Counted from the stretch's first letter, positions 23,433 to 35,587 are shown. The stretch is 64,000 nt of DNA from Beta vulgaris subsp. vulgaris (GCF_026745355.1 NC_079205.1:4986332-5050331), one strand, 5' to 3'. Notes: generated from the letters alone by a model not told the origin. Translations and numbers: made by a program.

Positions 23433-24227
23433 CTGAAACAATAGTGAAACAGCAGTTCACAGATTAGCACGCTTGGTATAGAGGTCGACAAGGTAAATGT
23501 AATATGGCTGCTACCATGCACACAGCTATGATGCACAGGTGTTGTTGAGACAGACTGTAATTCGAGTACAGGACCCTTGCATTTTTAGGTTTTTTATCCC
23601 TGCTACGCGTGTGTTTATTTGCATATTAGTTTCCAACAGTTAAGTGTGCCTACAACGGTTTGTTAGAACGGATGTGGCACACTGGCATTAGGAGTTTTGA
23701 AAACAACATACTAATGTAGTTTCCACAAATACAGAAAAAGCTCTGTAAAATGTAATCGACTCCAAGTCGCCACGTGCATTTAAATAGTGAGTGATGTAAG
23801 TAGGTCAGTGTTTCTCTTAAACGGTCATTGGAAAAAGCTTTGGTACGCAACAGGTATTGAGCTTGAATAGTAACCAGTTTGGTTGAGGATAAGCATACAA
23901 AAGAACTGGTCAGGTTGCAGGATACCAAAAGTGCAGAGAAGAAGAGCAATTTAGAAGCAACTATTATATAGCAAAGATTTCATTAATTGCATTGAAATGC
24001 ACAGAATTTGTTACAACCCATCTAAGCTATTACAGGAAACAAAGCCATTACAAAAGGCTGCTTTGACTACAAAAGTACGAAATGTAAAAGGGTAGCTAGT
24101 ACAGTTTTAGAATTCAATCAAAGCAACAACTTCAGTTTAGAGAAAGGCATAAACAACGCGTAGTACAAAAGGGCAAGGACAGGCAACTATTGCAAATGGT
24201 TCCTAACAACACAGATAGATGGTATGC
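23433..24227. other. Non-coding interval
   Basis: No supportable reading frame. The stretch from about 24000 to 24227 is probably the 3' UTR and flank of the minus-strand gene at 24228. Confidence 0.4.
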
Positions 24228-25208
24228 CTAGAGTCCGCCTTTCTTGGGACGTTTTAGAACAGTTTCAAGCTCCGAGGGAACAGCAAGCAGAGGAACTGCA
24301 GGGCCTTGCCCAGAACTCGGTACGTTTCCAAAGGATGGCCTGGCTCTGCGTTTCTTTGGAGGAAGGGGAGGCGATACCATTGTAGGTATCTGAAACTGGA
24401 TGCCACGCGGAGTTAGGCAATCTTGCTCAACAACCAACGGGCTAGGGTGCATTGGTTCTTGGATGTTGAGCTCCCGTTCTTTAACGGTTAGATAGCTCTC
24501 TCTTTCAAGTGCACAGAGAATAGATGCATAGTTGGAGGCTTTGTAATTCGCATCAATGATAGAGAAGTTGTATTGATGCATTAGGAAAGTAATTGCCTTC
24601 TTTGCAAGACTCTGCTTGGCCTTATCTAAAGTGGCACAGGCGTTCCCAAAGATGCATGCAACCCCATGTGCACTGTGTGGGCACGTAATTGTCACCCACG
24701 AAGTGTGCCTGAAACCACCGAAGCATATGTTTTCCACTGGAGTCAACAAAGCTTGAGTGTGCTTGACTACCATAGGTAAGAAACTCATGTAGTCAAGTGT
24801 AATGTGGCTAATAGTAGGACAAGCATCTAGGAACTCAGCTTCAGATGGCATTCCTGATGGCGTGCCCCTTTCAATAGCTTCAAGTTCAATCCTTTTAAGG
24901 CTATAGAGGTAGGCACACCTATCAAGCATGCGTTTTTTGCCAGCCGTGAAATCCTCAACATGGACATTGTATTTGCTAATGAGGTCACGGACAGCTTGCT
25001 CAGCAGCTTTGTCGCACGACTCATCTAGGCTGCCAGCCTCCCCACCGACATACATATAAGCCATTGGCCCACACTCTGTCCTAACAGCTACGAAAGCGTT
25101 GTTCTTAGCTAGGTCGACAATACCATAGGTAGGAACTTGGAAGCTTAGGCACTCGGTAATTTGCCTTAGTAGAGGTTGGAACGGGATGCGCAATGGGTTT
25201 AGTGACAT
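24228..25208 (-). CDS. Unrecognised 326-residue protein with two dsRNA-binding-like repeats
   Basis: A single long exon starts at the ATG at 25208; the upstream in-frame TTG is not a start. The protein carries two similar units. In unit 1 (residues about 12-95) a helix and strands lead to MYVGGEAGSLDESCDKAAEQ, then AVRDLISKYNVHVEDF. Unit 2 (about 150-230) has ACIFGNACATLDKAKQSLAK, then KAITFLMHQYNFSIIDANY. Each resembles the helix-strand-strand-strand-helix order of dsRNA-binding domains, with an Ala-rich last helix, but basic contact residues are sparse. The C-terminus is Pro-rich and ends basic (PPLPPKKRRARP ... KRPKKGG), possibly a nuclear signal. It lies about 1.5 kb upstream of the RepHel remnant on the same strand and is undamaged. 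The dsRNA-binding assignment is inference; it could be an unrelated duplicated fold. Confidence 0.6.
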   Translation of the reverse strand: MSLNPLRIPFQPLLRQITECLSFQVPTYGIVDLAKNNAFVAVRTECGPMAYMYVGGEAGSLDESCDKAAEQAVRDLISKYNVHVEDFTAGKKRMLDRCAYLYSLKRIELEAIERGTPSGMPSEAEFLDACPTISHITLDYMSFLPMVVKHTQALLTPVENICFGGFRHTSWVTITCPHSAHGVACIFGNACATLDKAKQSLAKKAITFLMHQYNFSIIDANYKASNYASILCALERESYLTVKERELNIQEPMHPSPLVVEQDCLTPRGIQFQIPTMVSPPLPPKKRRARPSFGNVPSSGQGPAVPLLAVPSELETVLKRPKKGGL

Positions 25209-25648
25209 AGCTACAACATGTGAAGACAAACCAATTCAATTTACGATGGATGATGTTGACGGAAACTAAACAGAAAAGGCAAAGGACAATGCCTCACAGA
25301 AACTGGCCCAATGTTTATTCACAGTCACATGTTTATGTGGGGTTTTCCTAATTTTCCTGAAGCAAGTTCGTTTGAGAAAAGCATTTTCCAGCGACATAAC
25401 ACACACCTAGAGATACTATGTTATTGAAAAGCACGGCCATCTACCATGACCTCTAAAGCAAGGTAGCAGACATTTGGGAAAGCGGTAAACCGGTTATTTT
25501 CCAAACCCTTTGAAAGGCATACAACTTAAATAAGAAATATGAAGGCGGGACAGTTAAATGCTTAAGAAGAGACAACAATAAAGCGTAGGCTAATGGGAAC
25601 AAAACAGCAAAGAGGCCACAAACACAGCAACACTATATTTTTGAAAAA

Positions 25649-26010
25649 AGAACAGATGCAACAGAACTGAGCAACTATATACTTTGGTAAAAACAACAGG
25701 ATGAACAGAACTTAGCAAATATATACTCATAGGTTGTTAAGAAGCTCATAACATGATTTCATAGGGAAAAGAACAACCAGGGACTTTCAGGGAAAAGGAT
25801 TACCAGGGGCTGGCTTACAAACTGGCAAGGGAAAAAAACTTAAACAGCACTAAGCAACTATATACTTCGTAAAAACAACAGGTGTAACAGAACTAAACAT
25901 ATATATACTCATAGGTTGCTAAGAAGCACATAACATGATTTTTTAGGGGAAAGAACTACCAGGGACTGTGAGGAAAAAGGATTACCGGAGGCTGGTTTAC
26001 AAGCTGGTAA
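25649..26010. repeat. Tandem duplication of about 190 bp
   Basis: About 25649-25830 and 25843-26010 align well (shared 'atatatactcataggttg', 'taacatgattt', 'ggaaaaggattacc' and 'ggctggytta'). They are diverged by scattered substitutions and small indels. Confidence 0.7.
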
Positions 26011-26356
26011 CAACAGATAAATGAGAAGCAACTGGAATCCTACAGGGAAAGGCAAAAACAATCAGCTTAGCAATTGTGCAACAAATCTAATTCACAGTTG
26101 GTTCTACAAAATTAGAGGCAGCAAAAACGTAAATTAAGATCCTAATATTTGTGTTACATGAACATGAGCTCGTCACATCTATCAAGCGTACATTTTTTTT
26201 CTCGTTTCAAACTAACAACCAAGTACATGGAACACTTAAATTGGATTTGATGAACTGAAAAAATATATGAACAACAGATCATCCAGCTGCCAGAAACAGG
26301 CCATGGGACCCCCCCTCCTAAACTTGTTTCAGAATTGCTTGTTCATATGATTATTC

Positions 26357-26575
26357 AACACCAAAAGAGCATGTGATTTTGTTTTCCACTACTACCCTAT
26401 ATGTTTTTCTACCTGAGTTTGATTGATTTAAACACCAAAAGAGCCTGTGATTTTGTTTTTCACCACTACCCTATATGTTTTTCTACCTGAGTTTGATTGA
26501 TTTAAACACCAAAAGAGTGTGTGATTTTGTTTTTACTACTACCCTATATGGTTTTCTACCTGAGTTTGATTAACC
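26357..26575. repeat. 74-bp tandem repeat, three copies
   Basis: Units begin 'aacaccaaaagagc' at 26357, 26431 and 26505, each containing 'ctatatgtttttctacctga'. A partial fourth start is near 26617. The units are very similar, so this is a recent expansion. Confidence 0.85.
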
Positions 26576-27048
26576 AAAATGGTATATGATGCTTGCCTAG
26601 ATGCCTATATGATCATTGAACACCAAAAGAACAGGCAAAGTAAAGCTTAATATATAATATAACAGGATTTCATGTTTAAAGTAAGCATAACACAATGAAC
26701 ACAACATCCTAACTGCATTGCATCTTTTAAATTAAAGTTTATCAGGGACACGAATTGTCAAGTTAGATCCAATGTGCAAATATTTGTCCGGTGTTTATTC
26801 TTGCAAGATTGTTAAGTAACTAATAAAGTGTGACAGTTTTTAGTCATCTGTGGAATTCTTTGATAGAGTAAATGTGTGTCAAGTACCAATTGTTTGTATG
26901 ATTAATTAAAGACAACTTAATTGCCAAACCAGTAACCATTTGCTAACACAAGAAGAGTATGGAGCAATGACCTACCACTCTGAAATTGCAAGCTTTTATT
27001 TTTATGGAAGAGCACAGAGATAAAGAGGCATTTCCTTTCAGCAGGGGG

Positions 27049-27056
27049 TATTTATA
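27049..27056 (-). promoter_or_regulatory. TATA box for the minus-strand gene at 24228-25208
   Basis: The minus strand reads GTATAAATACCCC, an ideal plant TATA context, about 70 bp before the putative first splice donor. A Stowaway ends about 34 bp further upstream. Confidence 0.5.
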
Positions 27057-27089
27057 CTATAGATGAAAGAAACCCTAGAATGGGAAGTA

Positions 27090-27346
27090 CTCCCTCTGTT
27101 TTTTTTATTGTTCTCACTTAGAATCTTGACACTATTCATACTTAGAGAGAATCTTCTCAATTTTTTTCAATTTATAAGAAAAAATATAGTCATGTGGGAT
27201 CTTGTTTGATTCGTCTCAATTAGTACATTATTAATATTCAATCGTTATAATTTTTACTAATATATGATGAAAGATGTTTAAGTTCAAAAATGTGCATTGG
27301 AAGATGTGTAAATGGAAAGTGAGAAAGATAAAAAAAACAGAGGGAG
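27090..27346. mobile_element. Stowaway MITE, 257 bp, TSD TA
   Basis: Ends are CTCCCTCTGTTTTTTTTAT and its complement, flanked by TA at 27088-27089 and 27347-27348. The interior is AT-rich with no frame. It sits immediately upstream of a TATA box. Confidence 0.9.
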
Positions 27347-27959
27347 TACTACATTAGGGCAATGGCACCATTGTTTGAATAAAATATGAAGTCCTAATGT
27401 ACTGCATTCCTTGGTTTTAGTTCACTTTTAGCCTTAAAACCGGGAACTATTTGCTTTTTCCCTGGTTAGAACCTGGTTAGAGAAGCAGGAAAGTAACTGT
27501 ACTTTTTTGGGGGAAATCTATTAAATATTGGGTAAGTTTACCCCTGCTGAACATATCCCTCTTTCAATTTTTTCCAAACTAAAGGACGAAATTAATGCTT
27601 TAACGCTAAATTAATGCTTTCATGCAAAGTTAATTAACTGTTCTCTATATAATGATATGATGCTGTTTATGATAATGCTATTGAATGGCTTAATTAATAA
27701 TTATTGTATACCTAATGACTAATGATTTAGTATTTGATTAACAATGGTTTAATTCATAACTACTTTATTAAACCAAAGAGCACCATGATTCATCTTCATG
27801 TAATATAATTATAATGATGATTATTTGCAGATAATGATGATTATTTGCAGATTTGCAGATTGTAGAAAAAAACAAAAGTGGTAAAGTGGGGAAGCTTAGA
27901 CATGGGAAATGAAGTCAATTCCACAAGTATCAATAAATCAACTTTAAAGTGCACAAATT

Positions 27960-28460
27960 ACCTCTGTAACCAAAGTAGGAGCTCCATTTCCCTTGCCCAA
28001 CAAACAGCCAAGCATCCATTTTTCTTGCCCACTACACGCAGCTAACCCAGCAGTCCCTGAATTGAGCCACTTCCAGAATCCATAACCCAGCATCAAAGGA
28101 AACCATTGAAATTGATAGAGATGCGAAGCAGAAGAAGAAATTTACCTTTGTAAACAAACCGGGAATTCCACCTCCCTTGCCCACAAAACACCCAACAATC
28201 CATTTCCCTCGGCCACTACACGCAGTTGACCCAAACCAATTGTAAGTAGAAATTTGATGCAGAAGAACCCTCGACCAAGCATTAAAGGGACCCCATTTAA
28301 ATTCATGGAGATGAGGAGTAGAAGGTTGAAGTTTGATATATAAAGAAAAGAAAAGAAAACCCATTGAAATTGATGGAGCTGAAAAGTTAAAATTTGATTC
28401 AGATCAGAAGAAGAATCCTTGACCAAGCATAAAAGGAACCCCATTTGAATTCATGGAGAT
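27960..28460. repeat. Diverged internal duplication of about 180 bp
   Basis: 27965-28048 resembles 28149-28238 (shared 'ttgccca', 'gcccactacacgcag' and similar). 28273-28315 resembles 28422-28465 (shared 'accaagca', 'ccccattt.aattcatgg'). Minus-strand frames across it repeat the same words. No recognised product; it may be a decayed gene fragment or a repeat. Confidence 0.5.
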
Positions 28461-28928
28461 TCATGGAGATGAGCAGATGGGAGGATGAGGAAAGAGAGAA
28501 GACGAAACCTAAAGGCGCCAAATTGATTTGGGCACATCTGGTGAGGCGGTGTGTGGCACGTGTAGGACGCGTGGAGGGTTGAAGTAAGATTTCAGTTGTT
28601 TGTCACCCAGAACACTGTAGAAAGGAACAGTGTTGTATATTGCTACTTTTAAAAGGTTCAAGAAATAAAGTGAATTAAAAAAAGTGAATAGAGTGGGGGA
28701 AAACAACAAATAAGTCAATAAAAGAATTGTTTATCATTTCACCAAACAAAAATAAGTTATTAACCTCATCAAAGTCTATACATGATATCATCAAGTCCTA
28801 CGCTACAAAGTACAAACAAACTCTTGAAACAAAAATGGTTCGTCATATTCAGAAGATCTGTACTCTGTACCACTGTACTCCTCACAGCCATTAATTTCAA
28901 CCCTGCTATGGAGCCACTGTATTCCTAT

Positions 28929-29425
28929 GATGTTGGGTCGGTTTCTTTTTTAATAAATTTATTTTTAGATTATTGTATTTTCAATTCTTAACATCATTCT
29001 TTTTTTGTTTTTGTTTTTTTTTTTTGACAAAGTCTTTTTTGCTGTTAAGGCCTGAGGGAAAGTATTGATCATGTTTAGAAATGTTGTACTTCTTGTGATT
29101 TTCTTTTAGTTTTACCCAAAATTGTTGGCGTTTTTTTACCGTACTAGTTGTTTGTATCCAAAATAGCGTATTTGCAATATTCGAATTACGTTGAATTTAA
29201 TTAGCAAGATGATTGTGAAATAACTATTCCAAAACAGTTGGTGCTTGCACTTGCTGTTTGGGGTGATAAAGGTGTTCATAAACAATTTATTCATACTATA
29301 CTATGGGGTAGACAATATACATTCTAGTAGCACTTTGACGTGCAATTTGAAGCTTAATCTAGTATTTTAAGAGAGCCCTCTAAACTGAAACTTTTTGCTA
29401 ACTTATGGTTATTTCACATGCCTTT
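28929..29425. repeat. Dispersed repeat, copy 2 (MITE-free)
   Basis: The same unit as at 5915-7301 but without the 861-bp Tourist insert; the site reads 'gagccctctaaactgaaac' with one TAA at 29381-29383. Homology ends near 'cacatgccttt' at about 29425. Confidence 0.8.
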
Positions 29426-30193
29426 GAAATGTTTTTGAGATGGAGCTTTGTCCTGATCCCACAACATGATATAAGATTCTACTACAGAACTCTATTCTGG
29501 AAACAAATGTAGTTGCCGTGATTTGGATATAAAAAGTTTGTCGCCATCAAATCATTGAAGATGGTGGTGAACGCTAGCTACCAAGTAAATATAAATGTAA
29601 ATGAACAAGTTTAGAATCTAGTTTATATTTGAGATTGAAGTGAGATAATATGCAAAAATACAAGATATTTACATCGATAAGTAGATTATGAATGTGTTCG
29701 GTTGACATTTTGAAAAGAGCTTTATATTCTTTGGTGAAGGCAGTAAGACCCATTAAACGAGTGTCATGGGACGCTTTGATTTGGAAATGGATCCTAGGAG
29801 TAAAGGAAAATTGTCATTTTTATTTCTTCTTTTCCAAATAATGATGAGTAGTTATGTATCGACTGTATACCTGGCTACGGATAAACTTTTTTTAAAACAA
29901 TTTGAACAGCTATATGGCACATTGCTTGAAAGAAACACGTTTGGCGCAAGTATTACATCCAATATATGTAAGCAAATCTGAATAAATTCGTTCAAAAATG
30001 CGAATTTTTAACCAGTGGGTTTCGCCCAACACTATAGTTTGAGCGAAAAAAGTATGATAACAATGTTAGTAGCATAATGTAGGGGAGGACATGTGTTTAA
30101 AGATTATTATGCAGTGGTGCATGTATGAGTTTGTAGAGAAGTAAGAATTATAGTCTGTATATGTAACTCTACTACTGAAGCTATTATATTGAT
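29426..30193. other. Non-coding AT-rich interval
   Basis: No repeat boundary and no supportable gene. The 71-codon frame at 29766-29981 has no recognised motif and normal background composition. Confidence 0.4.
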
Positions 30194-30196
30194 TAA

Positions 30197-30445
30197 GCGC
30201 ATGTTCTCTTCAGCATAAAACAGCTGAACTGAACTAAACTGAACTGATCTGATCTAAACTGAACTGATCTGAACTGAATTGAAATGAACTGCACTGAACT
30301 AAAGTGAACTGAAATGAATAGTGATATGTGAGAGTAAAAGTATTGTCAAGAGCTGAACTGAACTGAACTGAACTGAACTGAACTGAACTGAATTGAACTG
30401 AACTGAACTGAACTGAACTGAAAATAAGCTGGGGAGAACAGGCCC
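30197..30445. mobile_element. Tourist MITE, 249 bp, TSD TAA
   Basis: Ends GCGCATGTTCTC ... GAGAACAGGCCC are flanked by TAA (30194-30196 and 30446-30448). Both flanks of the core are (GAACT)n arrays. The core word 'gatatgtgagagtaaaagta' is the reverse complement of the core of the MITE at 37121. Confidence 0.9.
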
Positions 30446-30448
30446 TAA

Positions 30449-31525
30449 CTTCCCTTGCTAATACAATCTGGTTTTACATGTGTCAAGGAAAATGAACAAA
30501 ATATGATGTTGAACAGATAGATGATTAACAATAATTTATTTTGATTCATGTTGATCAATTGTAAAGAAGTTATCAGCAGTTTCAGCACAATCGGTATGGA
30601 AACTATTAAGAAATGGTTGATCCATATTAATTCATGTGTTTATAAAGAAATGTGCAGAAGTTTTCATTCCTAAAACTGCTGGAAAACTTCTACATCCAAA
30701 TTCATATGCTTCTCATTATAAACTGTTTACAGAGATTGTACTCAATACATTTATTGAAATATAATTTCTTTGTTACTTTGTTTCTTGTCTTATACATACT
30801 TTGACTCGAATTTTATGTATACAGTCACTTAGTCGACGAACGACTAGGCATTAATGACGTTCGCAAAGTGTCAAGTGGAGAACGTACTTCTTAGTAGGTT
30901 CTAATAAAAGGGATAATAATATTCTGCAGACATACACCTAAGCCCACATAGGAGATGATTGAGTTTTACTACTGGTTCAAACCAAATAGTTCAGTTGACT
31001 TCAGTTCGGTTAATGCAGTTCATTTTTCCGAGTTCAATTGATTCAGTTTAAACTTTTCCGGTTTCGGTTTCAATCTATACAATTAATTCAATTTTCAGTT
31101 AAGTTCAGTTTACAATTGTCTTTTGGTTTGACTCGTACAGTTTGGTTTAAATAGTTGACTTTTTACCTATTACTATCAGTTAAACAGTTATTTTCAGTTG
31201 GGATTTAGTTACTTTCGATTTCTTAAAAAAAAAAGCATCAACTCAGGTGGAATTTGATATTGGTTATGTCATATCTAGCCTTTTTATCTCTTCATATTTC
31301 GGGTCAAAGGCTTACCTGTTACATAAATTTTGAACTCAATTGGACTTTTGTCATATCGGTTGAACTATCATGATGTTTAGGGTATTCTCTTAGTCAACTC
31401 TTATTTCGACTAATCAAGTGCGTAAAATCACTCTAATGAGTAAAGGAGTAAAACGACTCGTCATATGTTCTAATATTATATATTATTATAAGCATTATGA
31501 TCGGTATATAAGTTTGTAAATAGCT
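30449..31525. other. Non-coding interval with degenerate CAGTT-rich sequence
   Basis: About 30960-31210 is rich in 'cagtt' and 'ggttt' words, like 42360-42680, and may be an old MITE or repeat relic. Otherwise unique and AT-rich. Confidence 0.35.
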
Positions 31526-31709
<184 letters not shown>

Positions 31710-32052
31710 ATTAAAAAAAATAACTTAAAACAACGATGATAATAATGATAAAAATAATAACAGTAATAGTAAAAATGTAACAATAGCAATAGTAATACAA
31801 ATAAGAACACGAATACTAACAATAACAATATAAATAGTAATAGTAACAACAATGCTAATAATAGCAATAATAATAACAAACATAATGCGATGTATATATA
31901 TTATGTTGTGACTATATATGATAAAGTATAAACAAACTATTTTATCAATATGTTTAATCATTTGAGTAGAAAGTTGGTAATAAAATAATTGTAAAACCAA
32001 TCTAATACTCTATTGATTATAAATTAATATAATGACTCTTGATATGTTATAG

Positions 32053-33243
32053 TGTTGTGCATGTACATGTTATGGTTTATGCACATATTATGTTTTGATG
32101 ATGAAAATTAATATAATATATTTTAGTATGAAAGTATGTAACAGTTGAAACAGATGCATGAAGAAAGGAATTAATAAATGAAGACTTTGAAGAAAAGAAG
32201 AATCAAGATTGAAGTCAAGTTTATATGTTCCTTAGAATAGTTACTTTGTGTAAAAATGTAATAGGCTTGAATTAGGTGATATATTATGTGCTAAATATAG
32301 AAATATAAAGTTAGTATAATTATTATTTTCTTAGAATTAAGAAAATAAATAATTATATTAATATTATATGTCTATATAAAAAGGAAATTAGTTTATAAAA
32401 TAAGATAAAAGATTTTCATAAAAAATGTTTTAGAAAAAGAATTTTATAAAAAACGTGGTTTTAGAAAAATATTTTTACAAACGTGTTTTATGAAAATAAT
32501 TTTATGAAAACGAGTTTTAGAAAAGAATTTTAGTAAACAACGTAATTTGGTTTTCAAAAAGGATTTGGAAAATATTTTTTGATAAAAACAGAATTTTAGT
32601 TGAAAAGAAAATCTAATAAGAAAAAACTTAATCTTTTTCTATCTTTATCTTTAATCTCAAAAAGATAAGTTTTTTCTTATTAGATTTTCTTTTCAACTAA
32701 AATTCTGTTTTTATCAAAAAATATTTTCCAAATCCTTTTTGAAAACCAAATTACGTTGTTTACTAAAATTCTTTTCTAAAACTCGTTTTCATAAAATTAT
32801 TTTCATAAAACACGTTTGTAAAAATATTTTTCTAAAACCACGTTTTTTATAAAATTCTTTTTCTAAAACATTTTTTATGAAAATCTTTTATCTTATTTTA
32901 TAAACTAATTTCCTTTTTATATAGACATATAATATTATATAAATTATTTATTTTCTTAATTCTAAGAAAATAATAATTATACTAACTTTATATTTCTATA
33001 TTTAGCACATAATATATCACCTAATTCAAGCCTATTACATTTTTACACAAAGTAACTATTCTAAGGAACATATAAACTTGACTTCAATCTTGATTCTTCT
33101 TTTCTTCAAAGTCTTCATTTATTAATTCCTTTCTTCATGCATCTGTTTCAACTGTTACATACTTTCATACTAAAATATATTATATTAATTTTCATCATCA
33201 AAACATAATATGTGCATAAACCATAACATGTACATGCACAACA
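32053..33243. repeat. Inverted repeat, two 578-bp arms with a 35-bp spacer
   Basis: 32053-32630 and 32666-33243 are near-identical inverted copies; the few differences include an AT-rich site near 32365 and 32945. A transcript across it would form a long, nearly perfect hairpin. It is made of the first 578 bp of the SIRE LTR. Confidence 0.9.
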
Positions 33244-33260
33244 AATTCCCCCTTTTTGAT
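33244..33260 (-). other. Polypurine tract of the rearranged SIRE element
   Basis: The minus strand reads AAAAAGGGGGAATT directly before the LTR start TGTTGTGC, as in the second SIRE copy at 53438-53450. Confidence 0.7.
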
Positions 33261-33771
33261 GATGACAAACTATGAATATAATATTGTTAGATAATGACTT
33301 GTTCCCCCTCAAAGTATGCATATGATATTTTCTTTTATTCCCCCTCAAAGTATGATGCATATATGTTATTGTTATTCATTTTCCCTTTATAATCTATCCA
33401 TACATTAGATTAATAGCTTTCAATTCCCACTTGTTTCCACATGCTCATTTTTATATTCGATTCTCAAAGTAGCAATGAAAATATCTTACTGTTACAAAGC
33501 ATAATATTATATAGATCTTTTTCCCCCTTTTGGCATCCTCAAAAAGTACGAGAAGACAAAAAAACCATGCACGTAGTTAGAACATTCCAAAATAGTCAAT
33601 AGCTCTACTAAGCTAGCTAGTGATGCTGGTGCTACAATCATCACCAATTCACAATCCTCATGATCATCCAAAATATATCATAAAGTATCACAACAAACCA
33701 AAAACCAATTGTGAAAACAGACAAGTTTTAGCAAAAAAACAAGACTAGCCAATATCATAGTACAGCTAGGA

Positions 33772-34690
33772 TCAGGGTGGGGATGGTTTGAGAAGGACAG
33801 CAGAGAGAAGTTGACGGTGTCGCTGTGCTGCAATAGTTTCAATAGCTCTCAGACGAGCCAATGTCTGCTGCTGTTGTTGTTTTAGAACCCGCATCTCCTC
33901 ATTCATCTTTAGACAACCCGCACAAGCCTCTTTCGGTTGAAACCCCACAAAATCTTTTTTCAGTAACTCTTTACCCATGACACACAGCTCCATTCTACTG
34001 AGCATCCCATCGCTCATAGTGTCAGTACAAGGAACGCCCTTAGAAGTAGGGAGCAAAACATCAAATGCTTTAAACACTCTAGTAAGCCACATCCCATATG
34101 GATAATAGGGAGAAGAAGAGGACAAATGACCCATATGTGAGATCATCAGGTGAGGAAGGTTTATGGGATGTCCATGAGATAACAACCAGATTAAAACTTG
34201 GTCCATAATCAAACAATCTCCACGGTTTTCTATACGGGGAAGAAGGGTCTTTGTAATCAAGCTACGAATCAACTTGAATTTAGCAGGAAGCATAGAAGCA
34301 GAAAAGATTTGTGCATGAGAAAGAGGGCGGTCAGATATAGTGCGACTAATCGTGGCATTGTCCACATCAGGAACAAACGGCCACGCTTGGGGTGTATAAT
34401 CCGAAAATCCACTATTGGGAACACCTAGTAATTGAGCCAATTTGTCCACAGATAAAGTAATCCCAATTTCATTCACAGTAGAGGTTAGAACCAAACTCTC
34501 ATTAACAACCAAATTTTCATAAAACTGTGTAACCTCATCAATATATATACCATCCGTAGAATTCAGCAAGTTCAACCAACCTTGACTCTTTAATGCATCA
34601 GACAGAAACTTAAATCCAGGTTTTTTAAGCCAAAGAGTGGGAAAGACTCGACCGGATAGAATCTTAACCGAAGCAGAAGAATTCAGCAAG
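33772..34690 (-). pseudogene. SIRE third ORF (plant transposon protein domain), 5'-truncated
   Basis: About 305 codons are open with no stop. The product matches the third ORF of the SIRE element at 53969-55306 along its length: SVKILSG.VFP, LAQLLGVPNSGFSDY, then DNATISRTISD. LPRIENRGDCLIMDQVL and CLKMNEEMR follow. The ...LLGVP..G...Y...WP pattern is typical of the 'putative plant transposon protein' family found downstream of pol in SIRE-like elements. Its 5' end is cut where the LTR remainder joins near 34690, so the original start and the Pro-rich N-terminus are missing. The function of the family is unknown. Confidence 0.7.
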
Positions 34691-35432
34691 TTTGTTTTTC
34701 TAAAAAGAGAGTTTTATCCCTTAAAATTAAGGATTAAAAGATAAAGATATTTTTGAAGGATTTTCGTCCAAACCAAGTCGTATAAAAGGGATTTATAATT
34801 CACTTTTAGATCTCACGTTTTCAGAGAGAAAAATCGGAGATATTAAGAGCTGAAAACTATTTCCTTCGCACAGAGTATAGCACTGTTTGAGTCAGATTCA
34901 AGTAACGAATATACGAGTGTAATTGTCCTCTAATTGCTTGACTAAGAAGCACACGTTTGAGGATTCTTTCTTTCTGTAATTTCACTATTATAGAGAGTGT
35001 CAATTCTTAGAGTTAAGAGTTGGTTAGCACTACTAGGGTTAGTAGTGAGGGAGTCTTATTGTATCAAAGGTTGGTATCTTAAGATTCAAAGAAATAAAGA
35101 GTTTTATTTCGTGTGGACGTAGATCTCAAAGGTGAGATTGAACCACGTTATATTCTGTGTTTGTGCATCAAATTCCACATAATTTAAGTTTTAGTTTGCG
35201 CAAAAACTCAAATCAGAGATTTACGATTATTTCGCACAGTGGCTGGCACTGTGCAATAACAAAGGTTTTGCGAAAATCGATCAAATTTCGTCACACAATT
35301 CAACCCCCCTTCTTGAGTGTCACCTTGGGTTCTAACATATAGTATTGTAGCAAATGACAATCATACATTCATATGTTTACAACAATTCATATAAGCTCTA
35401 AGTGATTATAATGAGTGCTCATATGTTGCACA

Positions 35433-35587
<155 letters not shown>

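Larger units (their letters stand above)
25211..26975 (-). other. Putative 5'-UTR intron of the 24228-25208 gene
   Basis: On the minus strand a GT donor after CAGAGTG (26976) and an AG acceptor (TGTTGTAG, 25211) two bases before the ATG would bound an intron of about 1.77 kb. It is AT-rich and holds two internal duplications, listed separately. Long leader introns are common in plants. Not proven. Confidence 0.35.
32053..35337. mobile_element. Rearranged SIRE-type Copia insertion: one LTR split by an inverted segment, TSD TATAG
   Basis: The unit begins TGTTGTGC and ends TTCTAACA, matching the two ends of the SIRE LTR at 52075-53437 when that is read on the minus strand. TATAG flanks both sides (32048-32052 and 35338-35342). 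Inside, the order is: first part of the LTR on plus (32053-32630); the same first part on minus (32631-33243); polypurine tract and third ORF on minus (33244-34690); rest of the LTR on plus (about 34695-35337). The outer ends and target duplication show it entered as one piece, or that the rearrangement happened inside a solo LTR. Confidence 0.8.

Noticed and set aside
5915..29425. The two matching blocks at 5915-7301 and 28929-29425 read as LTRs of one giant element
   Set aside because: They lack TG...CA borders, a primer site, a polypurine tract and target duplications, and unrelated elements end between them. Dispersed repeat copies are a simpler reading.
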